Origin: an uncultured Flavobacteriaceae bacterium
GTDB lineage: Bacteria > Bacteroidota > Bacteroidia > Flavobacteriales > Flavobacteriaceae
Direction: 5' to 3'
Length of the DNA stretch: 64,000 nt
Assembly: GCA_947502635.1 (NCBI GenBank)
Contig: CANNAN010000004.1
Coordinates: forward strand, 186,001 to 250,000
Shown: one piece after another, positions 34,745 through 42,891 of the stretch
How the letters are laid out: every line of letters begins with the position of its first letter
Numbering within the stretch: position 1 is the first letter of the stretch
Translations under genes and position numbers: made by a program
The notes under the pieces: model-generated
The model's database searches: none
Told to the model about the DNA's origin: nothing
The model's input: the letters and a program-made list of their open reading frames with translations, nothing else

Positions 34745-35676
34745 TTTATATGGTTCGTTTGCTTTAAATCATTATTGATCAAATTACATAAATCATTTGT
34801 GAATGTCTTGCCATAAAATTTGTTTATATGATGTCCATCGTATGCTTGATAAGACTTGTTTAATTTATTAAAATTAAAATAAGTGCTATTGGTGATTTTT
34901 GAAATTGAATCAACTATATTGTTGAATTTCGGATAATATTTTTCTTCATAGCCATAAAACGCTTCACTAATAGGCATTCTAAGCAAATATACATGTCCTC
35001 GTTGTTTTAACTCTAATATGAGGTCATTTAAACTTTGAATTCTAGTATCTGATAGTTTAGCTGTTTTTACATCTTTTAGGAAAAGATTTATTTGATTTTC
35101 TTTCCAGTCTTCAAAAACCTTTTCATCTGCTGGTAAATTATTTTCTTCTAACCAGCCATCTTTGTGGGTTTTAGAATTTTTCTTGAACATGGCTTTAAAA
35201 TGAAAGAAAGACAAGTTCTTAATAAAATATTCGTAATTCGGGTTAACATCTACAAGTTCCATGTTATGTGGAGGTTGTCCTGCTTCCCTAAACTCACCTT
35301 CTTTATTATTAAAGCCCTCATGTTCGGTGAGCATTTCGGGGGTGATAGAAATTATAAAAATACCGTTTGTTGTTGATTCATCTATCTTTTTAAGAATACT
35401 TTTATTGTAAAGAGGACCAATTAAAGCCTGTGCTATTGTGAAACTATAGTTGAACATAGGGAGCTCATAATCTTTGTCCTTAAAATAGTCATTGATTACG
35501 CTAGGCTGAATACCTTGAAAACTTCTTGAGTCACCTATAATCATTGATTTTGCTTTAGGAGTTGTGAATTTTTCATAAAAATAATCAACATGACCTCCAT
35601 AACTCATTAAAATATAGGTTAGAATAGCTAAACATATCACAGAAAACAGTCCTAATTTTATAAATAAAGTTTTCAT
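34741..35676 (-). CDS. SGNH-like O-acyltransferase partner of MBOAT (pair 5)
   Basis: 311 residues with an N-terminal anchor (residues about 7-25). Block I is MIIGDSRSFQGI with the classical Gly-Asp-Ser order. The inner block GIFIISITPEML and the ending YQAYDGHHI match the pair-2 partner at 19377, so these two form a subfamily. It follows its MBOAT by 5 nt. With the MBOAT, carrier and adenylation genes just upstream it completes a dlt-like order, in which it takes the DltD position. Confidence 0.82.
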   Translation of the reverse strand: MKTLFIKLGLFSVICLAILTYILMSYGGHVDYFYEKFTTPKAKSMIIGDSRSFQGIQPSVINDYFKDKDYELPMFNYSFTIAQALIGPLYNKSILKKIDESTTNGIFIISITPEMLTEHEGFNNKEGEFREAGQPPHNMELVDVNPNYEYFIKNLSFFHFKAMFKKNSKTHKDGWLEENNLPADEKVFEDWKENQINLFLKDVKTAKLSDTRIQSLNDLILELKQRGHVYLLRMPISEAFYGYEEKYYPKFNNIVDSISKITNSTYFNFNKLNKSYQAYDGHHINKFYGKTFTNDLCNLINNDLKQTNHIK

Positions 35677-35681
35677 AAAGT

Positions 35682-37127
35682 TTAAAATTGAAAATATATA
35701 AAGGTTTCAGCACTTTTACCAAAAATCAAAATGAGCAAATAAAGAACAATATAACATATCCATCTTAATATAAAGGGATAATGACTTATTTCAAAATCAT
35801 GACTTTTTTCTCTATGCAACCATTCAACTGCTATAAATAGAAATAATAAAGCAGTGGTTATTAAATAATTTGAACTAAAGATTTCAGTTGGAATACTAAA
35901 AATATTATTAGAAAAAATTAAAAATATATAGTCAAAAGCTTCCGAAACATTATGAGCACGAAAAAAGACATCGGTGAGCATTATTAAAATAAATAACAAA
36001 ATCATTTTTATAAGCTCTACAAAAGATGGTAGCAGCTTGCCTTTTGCTACTATTTCTGATGTATTCATTTTACCAGAATATACTAAAGGAATAAAATATA
36101 TGCCATGGAGCAGCCCATAAAAAATAAATGTCCAATTAGCTCCATGCCAAAAACCAACAAGAACGAATGTTGCAATAATTGAAATAATCAATCCTTTTTT
36201 CTGATAGCTTCTTAAGCTAAATGATAGTGGTGTAAATACATAATCCATCATCCAAGTAGTTAAGGAAATGTGCCATTTTCTCCAAAAATCACTAATGTTA
36301 GTTGAAAAGAAGGGAGTTGAGAAATTACGCATCAATTGAATACCGAAGAGTTTTGATATGCCTATTGCCATATTTGAATATCCAGAAAAATCGGCATATA
36401 ATTGGATCGCATAAAAAAATGTTCCTAAAAGTAATACGCTTCCAGATTGATTTTCGTAGTCATTAAAAATAGGATTTGCTATAGCTGCACAATTTTCTGC
36501 AATAACTATTTTAGCAAATAGCCCCCATAAAATCTGCCTGAGCCCATCAACAAAAACAGGATAAGTAAAGTTTCTTTTTTCTTGAATTTGAGGCATCATC
36601 TTTGAAGCCCGTTCAATAGGGCCAGAAAGAATTTTTGGAAAATAACTTACAAAAACTGAAAATTCCAAAAGGTTACTACTAGGCTCAGTTTCTTCATTAT
36701 AAATATCTATAAGATAGCCTAATGTTTGAAAACTAAAAAAACTAATTCCAAGTGGAAGTAATATAGAAAGTGTATTATAACTCGCAGAGGCTCCAAAAAC
36801 ATTTAAAATTTCTATAAATCCTTCATAGAAAAAATTAAAATATTTGAAATATAGCAAAAGCCCAATATTAAATATTAATCCTATATACAAAAAGCGCCTT
36901 TGTATAGTCTCATTTGTAGTATTGCTGATTTTTTTTCCTAAATAATAATTAAGCAGGATACTTATCAAAAGTAAAATTAAAAACCTCCAGTCTGCCCATG
37001 CATAAAAAACCAAGCTAGAGACTAATAATAGTATATTTTGAGATACCTTACTTTTCTTAAAAAATATCCAGTAAACAATTAGTACTGGTATTATAAAACC
37101 AACAAAATTAAACGAGTTAAATACCAC
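35682..37127 (-). CDS. MBOAT family O-acyltransferase, DltB position (pair 5)
   Basis: 481 residues, polytopic. FWRKWHISLTTWMMDY and FWHGANWTFIFYGLLHG carry the conserved histidines. FYAWADWRFLILLL and the C-terminal FIYFQF are present. The usual FFPQLVAGPIERAS is YFPKILSGPIERAS, the most diverged version of that block in the window. The gene lies 10 nt downstream of the carrier protein and is the likely recipient of its cargo, as DltB is for D-Ala-DltC. An aminoacyl rather than acetyl donor is inferred from context. Confidence 0.92.
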   Translation of the reverse strand: MVFNSFNFVGFIIPVLIVYWIFFKKSKVSQNILLLVSSLVFYAWADWRFLILLLISILLNYYLGKKISNTTNETIQRRFLYIGLIFNIGLLLYFKYFNFFYEGFIEILNVFGASASYNTLSILLPLGISFFSFQTLGYLIDIYNEETEPSSNLLEFSVFVSYFPKILSGPIERASKMMPQIQEKRNFTYPVFVDGLRQILWGLFAKIVIAENCAAIANPIFNDYENQSGSVLLLGTFFYAIQLYADFSGYSNMAIGISKLFGIQLMRNFSTPFFSTNISDFWRKWHISLTTWMMDYVFTPLSFSLRSYQKKGLIISIIATFVLVGFWHGANWTFIFYGLLHGIYFIPLVYSGKMNTSEIVAKGKLLPSFVELIKMILLFILIMLTDVFFRAHNVSEAFDYIFLIFSNNIFSIPTEIFSSNYLITTALLFLFIAVEWLHREKSHDFEISHYPFILRWICYIVLYLLILIFGKSAETFIYFQF

Positions 37128-37137
37128 GGTTTGTTAA

Positions 37138-37377
37138 TTATATTTTACTTTGTATCACAGACACTAACGAGCCCATGTTTTTAAGTTTATTTAAGTCTCT
37201 AAGCTTAAATTTAATATTAAAAGCTTCCTCTATTTTAGTAATAATCATCATATGCGATAATGAATCCCACCCATCTACATCCTTAGCTGTTAATTCATCG
37301 TGCATTTCAAAGTTACCGTGTCCTAAAATAGATTTTAACACATCGCCTATATTTTCTTTTATCGTTAAAGTTTCCAT
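37138..37377 (-). CDS. Acyl/aminoacyl carrier protein (DltC-like, second copy)
   Basis: 79 residues. The phosphopantetheine serine is Ser39 in DVDGWDSLSHM, at the same residue number as in the carrier at 3876. Helix III wording (FNIKFKLRDL) is near-identical to that copy. It is 13 nt downstream of the adenylation gene and 10 nt upstream of the MBOAT, the order ligase-carrier-MBOAT-SGNH. Fatty-acid synthesis genes are absent nearby, so a role in polymer decoration is more likely than lipid synthesis. Confidence 0.9.
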   Translation of the reverse strand: METLTIKENIGDVLKSILGHGNFEMHDELTAKDVDGWDSLSHMMIITKIEEAFNIKFKLRDLNKLKNMGSLVSVIQSKI

Positions 37378-37390
37378 ATTATCTATTTTA

Positions 37391-38875
37391 TTAAATAAAA
37401 AGTTCTGTTAATTTATTTCTATCTGTTTTACCATTCGTGTTTAAAGGGAAGTTTCCAATAAACTTTATTTGAGTCGGAATCATGTATTTAGGTAATTTAA
37501 GATTTAAGTCTTCTATTAATGGTTTGGTATCCAAAGGTTCCGATTCAATAACCAATCCTATTTCTGTATTATGAATATTATTAGTAAAAGCAATGGCTAC
37601 TGCGTTAACTTTATTCAATGCGGCTTTAGCATGAAATTCTATTTCAGATAATTCTACCCTAAACCCTTGAATTTTAGCTTGAAAATCAACTCTGCCTAAA
37701 TATAACACATCCCCATCTTCATCGGCACGACATAAATCACCTGTTCTATAAAACCTTGTTTCTTTTCCATTATGAATTTTATTGAAAAAGACTTCCTTGT
37801 TTTTTTGTTCATCTTTCCAATACCCAGAGGTTAACTGTACGCCGCTTAAGCATAGTTCACCTTCTTTTCCTGTTTCAACTTCGTTGTTATTGTCATCTAC
37901 TATTATGGTAGATGTGTTTTTCATGTCTTTTCCTATGGTTAAAACACCATTATGCGCTTTATTTTCTGCCTCTTTTTTATATGTATAATCCATGCAGTAA
38001 ATTGTACACTCTGTAGGCCCGTAAACATTAGCAATGGTTGCATTAGGTATGCACTTGCTCCATTCTTCTGTAACGTCCAACGGTAAAGCTTCTCCACAGA
38101 ATAAACTATATTTCATGGATGGACAATTTATTTCATCAAAATAAGGTCTTAAATAATGTAATATAGATGGGACCATTAACGAATAAGTCAATTCATGATC
38201 TTCCATAAGTTCAAAAATATAGCTATACTTAATTTCGTCTTTTGGAATCGTAAAAATACTAGCTCCTTTAAGTAAGGGTGCTAAATATGACACAACAGAT
38301 AAGTCGAATGTTAATTCAAACATCTGTAAGCACCTGTCATGCTCCGTAATTGTATAATCTAATGCCCATTGCGCCTCAATAAAACCAGATAGGTTGCCAA
38401 AAGTAATAGGAACACCTTTTGGAGTTCCAGTTGTACCAGAGGTGAAAAATATATAGGCTAAAGTTTTACTTGATATTTTAGTTGGAGTTATGTCTAATTC
38501 AGTATTGTCTAAATTTTTTGTTAGCAAAGAATTATAGTCACTAAACTGTTTTTCTGAAGAAGAATCAAGAATAGAAACAATATCTGCTTGCTCTATTACC
38601 ATAGAGTTTCTTTCAATAGGAAATTCAGGATTTAAAGGCACATATGCTTTTCCTTCAAACCATAAAGCAATTATTGATGCATACGTTTCAATATCATCGT
38701 TTGTGATTAAACCAACATTAATTTCATTATTGCTTACAGAGTTTTTAATTAAACTCCTAATATTTGAAATGATTTGAGCAAACTCCTTATAGCTATAGAA
38801 AGTATTATTAATGCAGAAGGCATTATTATCAAAATTATTTTGAATGGAATTTTGTAGGTCAGTTAACAAGCTCAT
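37391..38875 (-). CDS. Adenylation enzyme, DltA-like D-alanine/amino-acid ligase (second copy)
   Basis: 494 residues. Motifs: FTSGTTGTPKG, FELTFDLSV (amino-group-binding Asp), LFCGEALP, NVYGPTECTIY, YRTGDLC and NGKTDRNKL with the C-terminal lysine region. The FCGEALP segment matches the DltA block that, as I recall, holds the Cys (268/269 in Bacillus) that favours D-Ala over L-Ala. The gene is followed by carrier, MBOAT and SGNH genes, reproducing a dlt gene order in a Gram-negative capsule locus. D-alanine is the leading guess for substrate; other small amino acids are possible. Confidence 0.88.
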   Translation of the reverse strand: MSLLTDLQNSIQNNFDNNAFCINNTFYSYKEFAQIISNIRSLIKNSVSNNEINVGLITNDDIETYASIIALWFEGKAYVPLNPEFPIERNSMVIEQADIVSILDSSSEKQFSDYNSLLTKNLDNTELDITPTKISSKTLAYIFFTSGTTGTPKGVPITFGNLSGFIEAQWALDYTITEHDRCLQMFELTFDLSVVSYLAPLLKGASIFTIPKDEIKYSYIFELMEDHELTYSLMVPSILHYLRPYFDEINCPSMKYSLFCGEALPLDVTEEWSKCIPNATIANVYGPTECTIYCMDYTYKKEAENKAHNGVLTIGKDMKNTSTIIVDDNNNEVETGKEGELCLSGVQLTSGYWKDEQKNKEVFFNKIHNGKETRFYRTGDLCRADEDGDVLYLGRVDFQAKIQGFRVELSEIEFHAKAALNKVNAVAIAFTNNIHNTEIGLVIESEPLDTKPLIEDLNLKLPKYMIPTQIKFIGNFPLNTNGKTDRNKLTELFI

Positions 38876-38882
38876 TTCATTA

Positions 38883-39071
38883 TTATTTTATCTCATTTTT
38901 ATTACGATTGAGTATGCTATTATCTTTTCTTAAGTAATCAAATAAAATTTCAGCTATTTCCGAGGGATGAAATAATAATAAGGCTAAAATAATTGATATA
39001 GGGACTTGCGCCACTTTTAATCTATGAATTAACAAAAATTTCGTTGTAATAATGGTTCTTAGATCTATTGA
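38883..39071 (-). pseudogene. Possible remnant of a membrane protein gene
   Basis: The minus frame from 39071 to the stop at 38885-38883 is open for about 62 codons but has no ATG. It encodes a plausible membrane-helix segment (FLLIHRLKVAQVPISIIL, then ALLLFHPSEIAEILFDYL) and a basic tail. The wording looks like the last transmembrane part of an integral membrane protein, not random AT-rich translation. Only a GTG at the VAQVP position could start a short peptide. I read it as the decayed 3' end of a lost gene; the family is not recognised. Confidence 0.4.
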
Positions 39072-39095
39072 CTAAAAATAGAAACGTATAACAGT

Positions 39096-39668
39096 TTACA
39101 TTTCTTCTTCTTTTTGTTTTATAATTCTTGCAGGATTTCCTACTACTGTAGCGTTATCGGGAATGTCTTTTACTACTACTGAACCAGCACCAATGTTAAC
39201 ATTATTACCAACAACAATATCTCCAATAACGATGGCACCTGTATGAATGGAAACATTGTTACCTATCGTTGGTCTTTTTCCATTAATTTCTCCAACAGTA
39301 ACTAAGTGGTTTACATAAAAGTTTTCTCCAATTGAATTTGCATTTAGTATGGTGCTATAAGGATGACCAGTTAGTATGCCACCACCTAATTTTGTTGTGA
39401 CATCAATCCTAAAATATTTTTCTTTTCTACAATAAATATTTAAAATATGAGAAACTAAACCACGATTTCTAAAATAGAAAACAGTTCTAAAATCTGGAGA
39501 ATTGATTAAAAAATATAACAATAATGATCGTTTTGATTTCTTTAACCCTTTGGCAATAGCCCATCTTTCTATATCTTTATCTATATCTTTTTTATTTTTA
39601 CTACGCATATACACAAATAGGTGGGGAATGAGAAGTATTTTGAATATGGTATTATATAGTAGTCTCAT
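39096..39668 (-). CDS. Serine-acetyltransferase-like hexapeptide O-acetyltransferase
   Basis: 190 residues. The N-terminal helical part (residues 1-85) is followed by a left-handed beta-helix: IGENFYVNHLVTVGEI, the catalytic-loop type segment, then IGNNVSIHTGAIVIGDIVVGN and the end motif VVGNPARII. It belongs to the CysE-like/capsule acetyltransferase group that acetylates sugar hydroxyls in the cytoplasm with acetyl-CoA. The ATG overlaps the upstream glycosyltransferase stop by 4 bp. It adds a sixth route of O-acylation distinct from the MBOAT pairs. Confidence 0.86.
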   Translation of the reverse strand: MRLLYNTIFKILLIPHLFVYMRSKNKKDIDKDIERWAIAKGLKKSKRSLLLYFLINSPDFRTVFYFRNRGLVSHILNIYCRKEKYFRIDVTTKLGGGILTGHPYSTILNANSIGENFYVNHLVTVGEINGKRPTIGNNVSIHTGAIVIGDIVVGNNVNIGAGSVVVKDIPDNATVVGNPARIIKQKEEEM

Positions 39669-40798
39669 GGTGTGCTATTTTTGTTAATTAAATCAATAAA
39701 CATATCTTCCCATAGTTTCATAACCTTATCCACACTGTAGTTTTGTGCATTTTTTCTAGCAGAATCTCCCATACGTTGAATCTGTTCGTTATTCTTCATT
39801 AATTCTACTAATCTTTCTGCAAAAAAAGCATTATCATTTAAAGGTATTAGTACGCCATTATAGGGATTAAGAATGCTTTTAGGTCCATGAGGGCAATCAA
39901 AAGAAACAATTGGTAATCCACAAGCTTGAGCCTCTAATAAAACGAGTGGAAAACATTCATTTCGTGATGACATTACATAAATTGAAGATTCTAGCATCTT
40001 TCCTTTTATATCTGAAGTGGCCCCTTTAAATATAAAACTTTTTTGAAGCCCTTTCTCTTTAACTTTACGCTTAAGGTGGTTTACATAATTGGATTCTCCA
40101 TCACCATAAATATGTATTTGCCAATCGTTTTTTAATTTGCAAACCAACTCCCAAATATCTATCAATATATCATAACCTTTTACATGTGCAATCCTACCAG
40201 CTGAAATTATCGTCTTATTTTCTAGATTAGAAGTTGTGTCAGGAAAAAAGGTTAAAGGGTTTGGAATGACCGTAGTATTTTCAGATTTATAATAGCCTAT
40301 CTCATTCGAATTTAAAACTACTAATTGATCATATTTACTTTCAACATAATCGGTAAATTTAAAAAACCACTTTTTTAAAAAATTTCGTGGATTAGCTCTA
40401 GGAGCAACCTCTATAAATTTTGAAAAATGAAATTCTTTAATTTTCGGAACACTTTTAGCGATAAATGGCATAAAATAAGTGTCTGTGCTATGACTACAAA
40501 CTACAACGACATCGGGTTTAATTTTATTGATCTCAGACCTGATTTTAAGTATATGTTTGGGAAGTTTTAGTAGGTTGATTGGGTGAAAATAGGACTTATT
40601 TCGATTATAATTTATCTCAATATCTTTGAAGATGATTTTATCACTAAAATCATAGCATGTTTTGTTGTTTTTTTGCTCAGTGGTTATTATATGAACCTCA
40701 TTATTAGATTCTTTAGAAAAATAACTAGCTTTTATAGATAGCACACGTTCTATACCCCCGTGAAGATAAACCTGATCTATAATGAAAATGATTTTCAT
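39665..40798 (-). CDS. Glycosyltransferase family 4, tandem paralogue A
   Basis: 377 residues. IIDQVYLHGGIERVLSIKASYF, IISAGRIAHVKGYDIL, IYGDGESNYVNHL and the EX7E-type NECFPLVLLEAQACGLP with SFDCPHGPKSIL. The last motif and the start motif are shared almost word for word with the neighbour at 40805, showing a tandem duplication. It is 6 nt downstream of that gene. Galactosyl/N-acetylgalactosaminyl transferases of the EpsD/RfaG-like group have this form, but the sugar is not assignable. Confidence 0.9.
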   Translation of the reverse strand: MKIIFIIDQVYLHGGIERVLSIKASYFSKESNNEVHIITTEQKNNKTCYDFSDKIIFKDIEINYNRNKSYFHPINLLKLPKHILKIRSEINKIKPDVVVVCSHSTDTYFMPFIAKSVPKIKEFHFSKFIEVAPRANPRNFLKKWFFKFTDYVESKYDQLVVLNSNEIGYYKSENTTVIPNPLTFFPDTTSNLENKTIISAGRIAHVKGYDILIDIWELVCKLKNDWQIHIYGDGESNYVNHLKRKVKEKGLQKSFIFKGATSDIKGKMLESSIYVMSSRNECFPLVLLEAQACGLPIVSFDCPHGPKSILNPYNGVLIPLNDNAFFAERLVELMKNNEQIQRMGDSARKNAQNYSVDKVMKLWEDMFIDLINKNSTP

Positions 40799-40804
40799 TT
40801 TAAT

Positions 40805-41905
40805 TTACTGTCTTTTTAAACTTTTAAATAAAATATGCCATTTTTCTACTATCTTTTCTGGCATATAACGCTGTACATTTTCTCTGGCTTTTGCTCCCAT
40901 TTCTGATCTTATTTCATCATTGTCTATCAAATAATTAATACCATTTACTAAACCATCAGTATCATGATTTTTTACTAAGATACCATTTTCGTTATTTGTA
41001 ATTATATCTGATGGTCCATAAGGACAATCAAACGAAACACAAGGTACGCCATAAGCCATAGCTTCAGTTAACACCATACCAAAACCTTCATATCTAGATG
41101 ACATAACATAGATAGATGCTTCTTTATATTTATCTGCTATATTTTTAACAGGCGGGTAGAAGTTAACACTGTTAGCAATTCCCAAGTCATTAGCCAAATC
41201 ATCCAAGCCTTCTTTTTTACTAATAGTCCCATAAATATCTAAGCTCCAATCAGGATGTTTAGCATGAACAGCTTTCCAGCTTTTTAAAAGTCTATCGTAC
41301 CCTTTTTGAAAAGACTGTTTGCCAACTGCTAATACTTTTTTATTTTTTAATGAACTTTTATCTTGTGGGTAAAAAGATAATGGATTTGGTATTACTTTAA
41401 GATTCTTAAATTTCCACTCATTAAGGTTTCCTTTTGTAAGTACAACAAAATGGTTGTAAAATTTCCCACCAAAATTCATGAGTCTAAACTTTAAACCAGT
41501 CGAAATTTTGCTAAAAATAGAACGGCCTTGATTCACAAGTGCTACATTTTTTGAAACATGCCTTTCGTAAATCATCGGGCAAGGCTTGCCTAGAATTAAT
41601 GGAACAAAAAAACCTTTTAACCCATCATCGCACACAGCTATAACATCTGGATTTAGTTTTTTCACCATTTTTCTTAGTTCAAATATATACTTATAAGTAT
41701 GAACTAAGGGGTTTCCACTTGCTATAATATTGTGATAGGATATTTTTGAACTAAAATCATAAAAGAGTGTGTCGTTATCTTGATTTAGCGTAATAACATG
41801 CACATCGTAATTATGTTTGTCTGCCAACAGACTTGCTTTAATAGATAAGACTCTTTCTAATCCGCCAGGACCGTCTATTCTATTAACTATGTATACAAGC
41901 TTCAT
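40805..41905 (-). CDS. Glycosyltransferase family 4, tandem paralogue B
   Basis: 366 residues. IVNRIDGPGGLERVLSIKASLL, VLAVGKQSFQKGYDRLL, YPPVKNIADKYKEASIYVMSSR and YEGFGMVLTEAMAYGVP with SFDCPYGPSDII. It is the sister of the gene at 39665; the shared ERVLSIKAS and SFDCPxGP blocks are unusual enough to support gene duplication followed by divergence of donor or acceptor. It lies 13 nt downstream of the pyruvyl transferase. Acts in cytoplasmic repeat-unit assembly. Confidence 0.9.
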   Translation of the reverse strand: MKLVYIVNRIDGPGGLERVLSIKASLLADKHNYDVHVITLNQDNDTLFYDFSSKISYHNIIASGNPLVHTYKYIFELRKMVKKLNPDVIAVCDDGLKGFFVPLILGKPCPMIYERHVSKNVALVNQGRSIFSKISTGLKFRLMNFGGKFYNHFVVLTKGNLNEWKFKNLKVIPNPLSFYPQDKSSLKNKKVLAVGKQSFQKGYDRLLKSWKAVHAKHPDWSLDIYGTISKKEGLDDLANDLGIANSVNFYPPVKNIADKYKEASIYVMSSRYEGFGMVLTEAMAYGVPCVSFDCPYGPSDIITNNENGILVKNHDTDGLVNGINYLIDNDEIRSEMGAKARENVQRYMPEKIVEKWHILFKSLKRQ

Positions 41906-41918
41906 TTAGTCAATGACT

Positions 41919-42887
41919 TTAGTTTAAGTGACTTTTAACTTTGTCTTTTAGAGCATTAGCTAAGTCGTGGTGTTTTTCAAGATTTTTTATATCTGTGGCT
42001 TTATCAATCTTACCTTCCAACCCGAAATTTGATGTAAAAGTTCCTGTTTCACTATTGATATCAATTCGGTTGAATAATTCTAAAATACCATCAAACCTGC
42101 ATGAGTCTACAAAACTATCAAAACCATTAACAAATATAACAGGCGTTCCCAGCGCCAAACATGGTAGTGCACAATGAATCCTAGAAGTTATTACTAGTTT
42201 TGCTTTTGCATATTTTTTTAATAGAGACTTGGCCATTTCAAACTTTTCTTCGTCTGTATATGTGTTTGAAGGGGGCTCTTGATTTATAAATTCTGCAGAA
42301 CTTAATAGCTCTTCACTAATAAAGTTTTTTAAATGTTTTTTCTTTTTTGAAAGCTGAAAAGCTTTACCATTTAATATGTTTTTTACTGTAGCTTTCGCGT
42401 TGTAAAATATTTTTTCTGGTCGTGGATAACTATATAGTGGGTCTACAATATAAACATTGTCGTCTCTTTCAGAATCATCAACCTTATAAGAATCTAGTGT
42501 TAATGTTAAACAACCTGTAAAGTAAGCATCGATACCTTTTTCTTTTAATGTATCTGCAGTAAATTGATCTCTACAGCCAATTGGCTCGTGTTTTTTTAAA
42601 TAAGCAATGCCCTTATCACTTAACATGGCAGGCGCAGCCGTATTATTCATATGGAATGACACAAACACAGGTGATATATCGTCTGAAGGGACCCAATTAT
42701 GTATGTTGTGAGTAAACCAACCATTCATAATAAGCTTTGTTTTTTCTCCTTTATACTCAGCCAATCGCTCTCTGTTTAAGAATACATCAACTTTAGGTAA
42801 AAACTGTTTAGCTGCTAAGCTTTGTATATTATCGCCAACATTAAAAAAACGCTTATTCTCGTCATATTTAAGTAGTCCGTATTTCAT
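41919..42887 (-). CDS. Polysaccharide pyruvyl transferase family protein
   Basis: 322 residues. The start KYDENKRFFNVGDNIQSLAA, with the FNVGD block, and the C-terminal VITSRIHCALPCLALGTPVIFVNG are the two signatures of the pyruvyl-transferase (CsaB/WcaK-like) family. Members add a ketal-linked pyruvate from phosphoenolpyruvate to a sugar, giving negative charge. A few family members have other roles, so the exact donor is inferred. It is 4 nt downstream of the PP-loop protein and may work with it. Confidence 0.85.
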   Translation of the reverse strand: MKYGLLKYDENKRFFNVGDNIQSLAAKQFLPKVDVFLNRERLAEYKGEKTKLIMNGWFTHNIHNWVPSDDISPVFVSFHMNNTAAPAMLSDKGIAYLKKHEPIGCRDQFTADTLKEKGIDAYFTGCLTLTLDSYKVDDSERDDNVYIVDPLYSYPRPEKIFYNAKATVKNILNGKAFQLSKKKKHLKNFISEELLSSAEFINQEPPSNTYTDEEKFEMAKSLLKKYAKAKLVITSRIHCALPCLALGTPVIFVNGFDSFVDSCRFDGILELFNRIDINSETGTFTSNFGLEGKIDKATDIKNLEKHHDLANALKDKVKSHLN

Positions 42888-42891
42888 AATT

